6,135 nucleotides of DNA from Deltaproteobacteria bacterium (GTDB lineage: Bacteria > Myxococcota > UBA727 > JABDBI01): assembly GCA_016764955.1 (NCBI GenBank), contig JAESQZ010000173.1, forward strand, positions 1-6,135. Reading direction: 5' to 3'. Shown piece by piece: positions 3,351 through 6,135 of the stretch. The notes under the pieces were generated by a model. It had not been told where the DNA came from, made no database searches, and saw only the letters and a program-made list of their open reading frames with translations. Both the position numbers and the translations under genes were made by a program. How positions within the stretch are numbered: position 1 is the first letter of the stretch; each line of letters opens with the position of its first letter.

Positions 3351-6135
3351 TTACTTTTCCATAGACGGTTCTGAGATGTTTGAGGGCGAGGGCTTGGTGC
3401 AAGCATCCAAGGCGACTGTGTGAACGCTACTGCCGCATACAGCATCCACATAACAATCAGCAAATGTTTTGTATATAAGCAGGTCAGAATCTGAGCAATG
3501 TCGAACAAGACCATCTGCTTGCGCCTGTGTAATTGTGAATGCAGATCGTTGAACATCAGTAGCACCAGGGCAGTCGCTCTGAACCTCTTGAGAAATGTCT
3601 AATAGAGACTGCATCGTCGGGTTGCTGCTCGAGGGGGGGCCCGAATTACTCGAATTGCCGCTTACAGTACTGTCCTCTTCGAGTTTGAGGCTATTTTGGC
3701 TGTTTATCTTCCGATTCAAGTCTTCTAGCCAATAAGGGCTCTTTTCAGCGATTCCCTTGGTTTTCAAAAGTCTATCTACAAGTACTCCAATGGCCTTGGT
3801 TTCAAACTGTTTATCAATCAAAGCAGACAGTGTTTCTGCTGCGCAGCGTTGTACATTAGAGTCAGGGTTAAAGATCTCTTTCTTAGCTAATTTGAAGGCT
3901 GATGCCAAACCAAGATTATATCTAATCAAAACGGGAAATAGATCATAGAGTCCCATTCCAAGTACCATCGAAGCCGAGTTTGGGTTTATTTCTTCAGCAG
4001 CTTTTAATGCAGCAGATCGGTATTTTTTATTGGCAGCCAATTTACCGAATAGGCCAAGAGAAAATGCCTTCACGGCTGGCTCTGAGCTATGCGAGTTCTT
4101 CTCGGCAATCAAAGCGATTTCTTCAATGCCGATGCGTTTTTCAATTAGAGCGTTCATAAGCCAAAATAGAGCCTGCTGAGTAGAGAACTTAGGATCTGAT
4201 GATAGTTCCTTCAGCACAAACTTCGCTTTTTCATTCACGAGCTCGTTGTTACTGTAATTGAGTACAAGTCTCTCTAATACAGTGATTCCTAGCATTTGAT
4301 TTGTAGGGCGCAAGCTTTGGATGCCAATAGAGGCTATTTCCAATTTTTCTTCTTCATTCAGTGTCCCTCGAGGTAGAACAAATGCCAACCCCATTGCTTC
4401 ATGCGCAATTATCCACTCCTTCATCTTTGGGCTAGGATATCTATCCATCAAACTCTGAAATACGATATCAGGTAGATGTCCTGTGTTTGCGATCGTAGCC
4501 AATGAATCCTTAAATGAATTTAATGGGAATATTGGATTCTTGTTGAGCGAATCAAGTCGAAACTGAATGTCATACTCATTTTCAACAATATCTGAAATCA
4601 CAAGTTTGTTTTCAAGCGCTTCTAAAAGAGCATAATCAAGAATTAAATTCCATCGACCAGGAGAGTTTATAAAATTTGGACCGATGAAAAAGAATTTTAC
4701 GCTCACGCTATCAGTTGAGCGTTGATAGCTCAGTCCAATCTTCGCACTATGATTCTTGAGAGGCATATTGATGGAATATTCAAGAACACCATTGCCAACT
4801 TTTACTCCTGTTAAGAAGACTGGGAATTGTTGGCCTTGCAGTTGATGCCAAGTATATTGGAAGTTTGCTGGAGTCACCAAATCAACCAGAGTTTGCGTAT
4901 TCCAAGCTCCCATAAAAGTATTGAGAGATTGATGAATAAGCGTGAAAAAATCCTCTAGATTTATAGGGAAATGTCGTTCAAAGTCAGTAGTAGCTCCGAT
5001 TGCTGCTGCTGAGACGCTGAACATTTGCGAAGGCCGCAGGTCATCAGTTTGGAGACTTCTCTTGGCGTTCAGTAAATCTGTGACTTGCTCAAGATAACGG
5101 CTTAGACCCCATTGTTCGTGATACTTCACAAACTCTTGAGGCGCTTTAGGCCCCCAGGCTTTGAGTAGATTTAAGTAGTCTTCAACGCGTGTTTTAAAAT
5201 TGGCGATATTGGCATTTGGCGTTGACTTGAGCATTTTGATAGAGTTATCGAATAACTCAACATAGCTTTCCATCACACTGGTAGCTGCCATGGTTTCAAG
5301 GCTGTTTTTGAAGCCTAAAAATTGCTCGCTGGTAAAATAATTTTCGAACTTGGTTTTAAAATCTTTTCTGGCTCTTACAAATTTTTCTGCTTTGCTCCAA
5401 ACAGACAAATCATAAGCAGTAAGCTGCTCTTTTTTATCTTGAAGAATTTGTAAGTAGTCTTTTGATTTTTCATAGTCGGCTGTGAATTCTTTCAAAATAT
5501 TCGCGCTGCTGGGCGTCGAAAAGCCATAGTTAGGTTCAAGTAGTGGCCACTCATAGGGGCGTTTTAAATTATCTTCATCGACTTTGGCAGCCATTTGCAT
5601 AAAGGAGCTGTTTAAAAACATTGGCAGGATGCCTAATTTTTCAAAAGCGCCAACCAATCGAATAAGTTCAGGCTTATCAGTATCAGGTATTTCGTCGATG
5701 AATCTTAAGACACGTTGAGATGTTTTATCGGTGAGAGAACTTTTTTCTGCCAGTTGTGCAAGTTTGAATAGCTCAGGGTCTTTTAAAATGCGCTGGCTAA
5801 TAATATTTGTATTGATGAGTGGCTTTAGGGTGTTATCGATAAAGCGCTGTCCGTCTGCATATTCAGCTTGAACGCTTTCAAGGGAGTAAGCATCAACAAT
5901 ATTGGATTTAGCAGGCTGGCTAATCATGCTTTCAAGAAAGCGTCTGGGAAATAAAGCTAATAGTTGAGATAGGTCTTTATTAGGGTTTTCCTGGATTTGC
6001 TCTAAGAGTTCATGAGCGTGGGTATTGAGGTTTTCAAGTTTAGGTAACACCTGGGCCGCTAGTGTTCGTTCTTCGAGGCAACCTGGTTGCTGCCAGTCGC
6101 AATGTGCTTTGGCCCGGGTGCGCTCTGTGAATAGA
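3351..6135 (-). CDS. Large solenoid-like protein of unknown function, 5' end off window, 3' end replaced by intron/IS sequence
   Basis: I do not recognise the family. The frame stays open to the right edge; the GTG at 6048-6050 is not a convincing start because about 28 more codons precede it without a stop (including TRAKAHCDWQQPGCLEERT). Numbered from that GTG, the product has 899 residues. The N-terminal half is rich in charged helices. A mixed alpha/beta segment at about 395-505 includes GRWNLILDYALLEALENK. Repeated helix pairs resembling HEAT/armadillo repeats follow at about 560-770, suggesting a binding scaffold. A Ser/Gly/Pro linker (793-812) then leads to a Cys-containing tail (C827, C852, C866, C872). 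No transmembrane segment is evident. The gene is antisense to the intron. Residues after about 878 come from the complement of intron domains VI and V, and the last few (MEK-stop) from the IS end, so the natural C-terminus is lost or lies beyond the intron. The tail was probably longer. Confidence 0.85.
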   Translation of the reverse strand, partial: LFTERTRAKAHCDWQQPGCLEERTLAAQVLPKLENLNTHAHELLEQIQENPNKDLSQLLALFPRRFLESMISQPAKSNIVDAYSLESVQAEYADGQRFIDNTLKPLINTNIISQRILKDPELFKLAQLAEKSSLTDKTSQRVLRFIDEIPDTDKPELIRLVGAFEKLGILPMFLNSSFMQMAAKVDEDNLKRPYEWPLLEPNYGFSTPSSANILKEFTADYEKSKDYLQILQDKKEQLTAYDLSVWSKAEKFVRARKDFKTKFENYFTSEQFLGFKNSLETMAATSVMESYVELFDNSIKMLKSTPNANIANFKTRVEDYLNLLKAWGPKAPQEFVKYHEQWGLSRYLEQVTDLLNAKRSLQTDDLRPSQMFSVSAAAIGATTDFERHFPINLEDFFTLIHQSLNTFMGAWNTQTLVDLVTPANFQYTWHQLQGQQFPVFLTGVKVGNGVLEYSINMPLKNHSAKIGLSYQRSTDSVSVKFFFIGPNFINSPGRWNLILDYALLEALENKLVISDIVENEYDIQFRLDSLNKNPIFPLNSFKDSLATIANTGHLPDIVFQSLMDRYPSPKMKEWIIAHEAMGLAFVLPRGTLNEEEKLEIASIGIQSLRPTNQMLGITVLERLVLNYSNNELVNEKAKFVLKELSSDPKFSTQQALFWLMNALIEKRIGIEEIALIAEKNSHSSEPAVKAFSLGLFGKLAANKKYRSAALKAAEEINPNSASMVLGMGLYDLFPVLIRYNLGLASAFKLAKKEIFNPDSNVQRCAAETLSALIDKQFETKAIGVLVDRLLKTKGIAEKSPYWLEDLNRKINSQNSLKLEEDSTVSGNSSNSGPPSSSNPTMQSLLDISQEVQSDCPGATDVQRSAFTITQAQADGLVRHCSDSDLLIYKTFADCYVDAVCGSSVHTVALDACTKPSPSNISEPSMEK
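3354..3362 (+). repeat. IS right subterminal inverted repeat
   Basis: CTTTTCCAT is the exact reverse complement of 1734-1742. Two bases (AG) lie between it and the ACG core, against seven on the left. This asymmetry is typical of IS1111-type ends. Confidence 0.8.
3365..3371 (+). ncRNA. Group II intron domain V, 3' 7 nt of 34
   Basis: ACGGTTC completes the lower stem of domain V with TGCCGAG read backwards from 1706 to 1700. It is separated from the rest of the hairpin by the 1638-bp IS. Confidence 0.9.
3372..3416 (+). ncRNA. Group II intron domain VI and 3' end (approximate)
   Basis: Domain VI must follow domain V and carry the branch-point A. GCTTG 3392-3396 pairs with CAAGC 3400-3404 over a GTG loop. 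A3405 is then a possible bulged branch point next to G3391-T3406 (wobble) and G3390-C3407. An alternative 8-bp pairing is 3375-3382 with 3400-3407. A terminal AC at 3415-3416 would be the splice site, although it lies further from A3405 than the usual 7-8 nt. Only the general position is secure. Confidence 0.5.
3633..3639. repeat. Seven-base G/C homopolymer in the minus-strand gene
   Basis: G7 on the plus strand (C7 in the mRNA), flanked by CCC, lies in the Ser/Gly/Pro linker of the large gene at about residues 804-806. Slippage here would shift the frame before the Cys-containing tail. Confidence 0.7.

Larger units (their letters stand above)
1727..3364 (+). mobile_element. IS110-family (IS1111-type) insertion sequence inside intron domain V
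   Basis: The element is about 1638 bp. It is delimited by reconstruction of the interrupted domain V and by matching subterminal inverted repeats. ACG occurs at both junctions (1727-1729 and 3365-3367), so the exact crossover may slide by up to 3 bp. About 200 bp of noncoding DNA precede the DEDD transposase gene and about 400 bp follow it. A long 3' noncoding end and inverted repeats set a few bases in from unequal ends are IS1111-type traits. Elements of this family excise as circles and insert at specific sites under RNA guidance. The transposase gene has the same orientation as the intron. No target duplication beyond the shared ACG is visible. Confidence 0.88.
1..3416 (+). mobile_element. 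Group II intron, CL type, 5' end off window, interrupted by an IS
   Basis: The retroelement is defined by its CL-like reverse transcriptase/maturase (177-1658) and by a domain V that becomes perfect once the IS at about 1727-3364 is removed. Only 176 nt lie before the maturase start. Domains I-III of such introns usually need several hundred nt, so the intron 5' splice site is left of the window. The 3' end is placed near 3416 because domain VI must follow domain V and because 3415-3416 gives a possible terminal AC; the uncertainty is roughly 3405-3420. The intron lies antisense to the minus-strand gene on its right, so splicing could not restore that gene's mRNA. With domain V split by about 1.6 kb, this copy should be splicing-defective. 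Confidence 0.85.

Noticed and set aside
3241..3423. Plus-strand open frame of 60 codons
   Set aside because: It crosses the IS right end and the intron 3' end, has no good RBS, and its frame is a by-product of noncoding DNA and the antisense of the large gene.
6048..6050. GTG as the true start of the large minus-strand gene
   Set aside because: The frame stays open with protein-like sequence to the window edge, and no clear Shine-Dalgarno sequence is seen upstream.

Overview
The window shows three nested layers of DNA. The oldest layer is a large minus-strand protein gene (3351-6135). It runs open off the right edge of the window, and I cannot assign it to a family. Its 3' part is interrupted by a bacterial group II intron of the chloroplast-like (CL) type, inserted antisense to the gene. 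The intron runs from off the left edge to about 3416 and encodes its own reverse transcriptase/maturase (177-1658). The intron is itself interrupted by an IS110-family element of the IS1111 type (about 1727-3364), which carries a DEDD transposase gene (1928-2965).

The central observation is that the IS sits inside domain V, the catalytic hairpin of the intron. Left of the IS, 1700-1726 gives the first 27 nt of domain V; right of it, 3365-3371 gives the last 7 nt. Joined, they make an exact 34-nt canonical domain V with the AGC triad, a GAAA tetraloop and a two-base bulge. The IS has 9-bp subterminal inverted repeats (1734-1742 and 3354-3362) and about 400 nt of noncoding DNA downstream of the transposase gene, as expected for IS1111-type elements whose guide RNA (bridge RNA or seekRNA) lies downstream. 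In that region, 3036-3045 is a perfect 10-nt reverse complement of the right side of the reconstructed target. A second segment (3222-3230) matches the left side at 8 of 9 positions. Two 7-nt segments match the two IS ends. The element therefore appears to carry a guide for the conserved core of group II introns.

The likely order of events is: the protein gene, then intron insertion, which removed its natural C-terminus, then IS insertion, which should abolish splicing and retrohoming of this intron copy. The maturase gene is still open but lacks the HNH endonuclease domain common in CL introns.

The organism is a bacterium of moderate-to-low GC. The density of nested mobile DNA and the AT-leaning, Lys/Asn/Ser-rich solenoid-like protein are compatible with a Legionella-like gammaproteobacterium or another host-associated lineage, but nothing here fixes the taxon. 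There are no tRNAs, rRNAs or CRISPR arrays.
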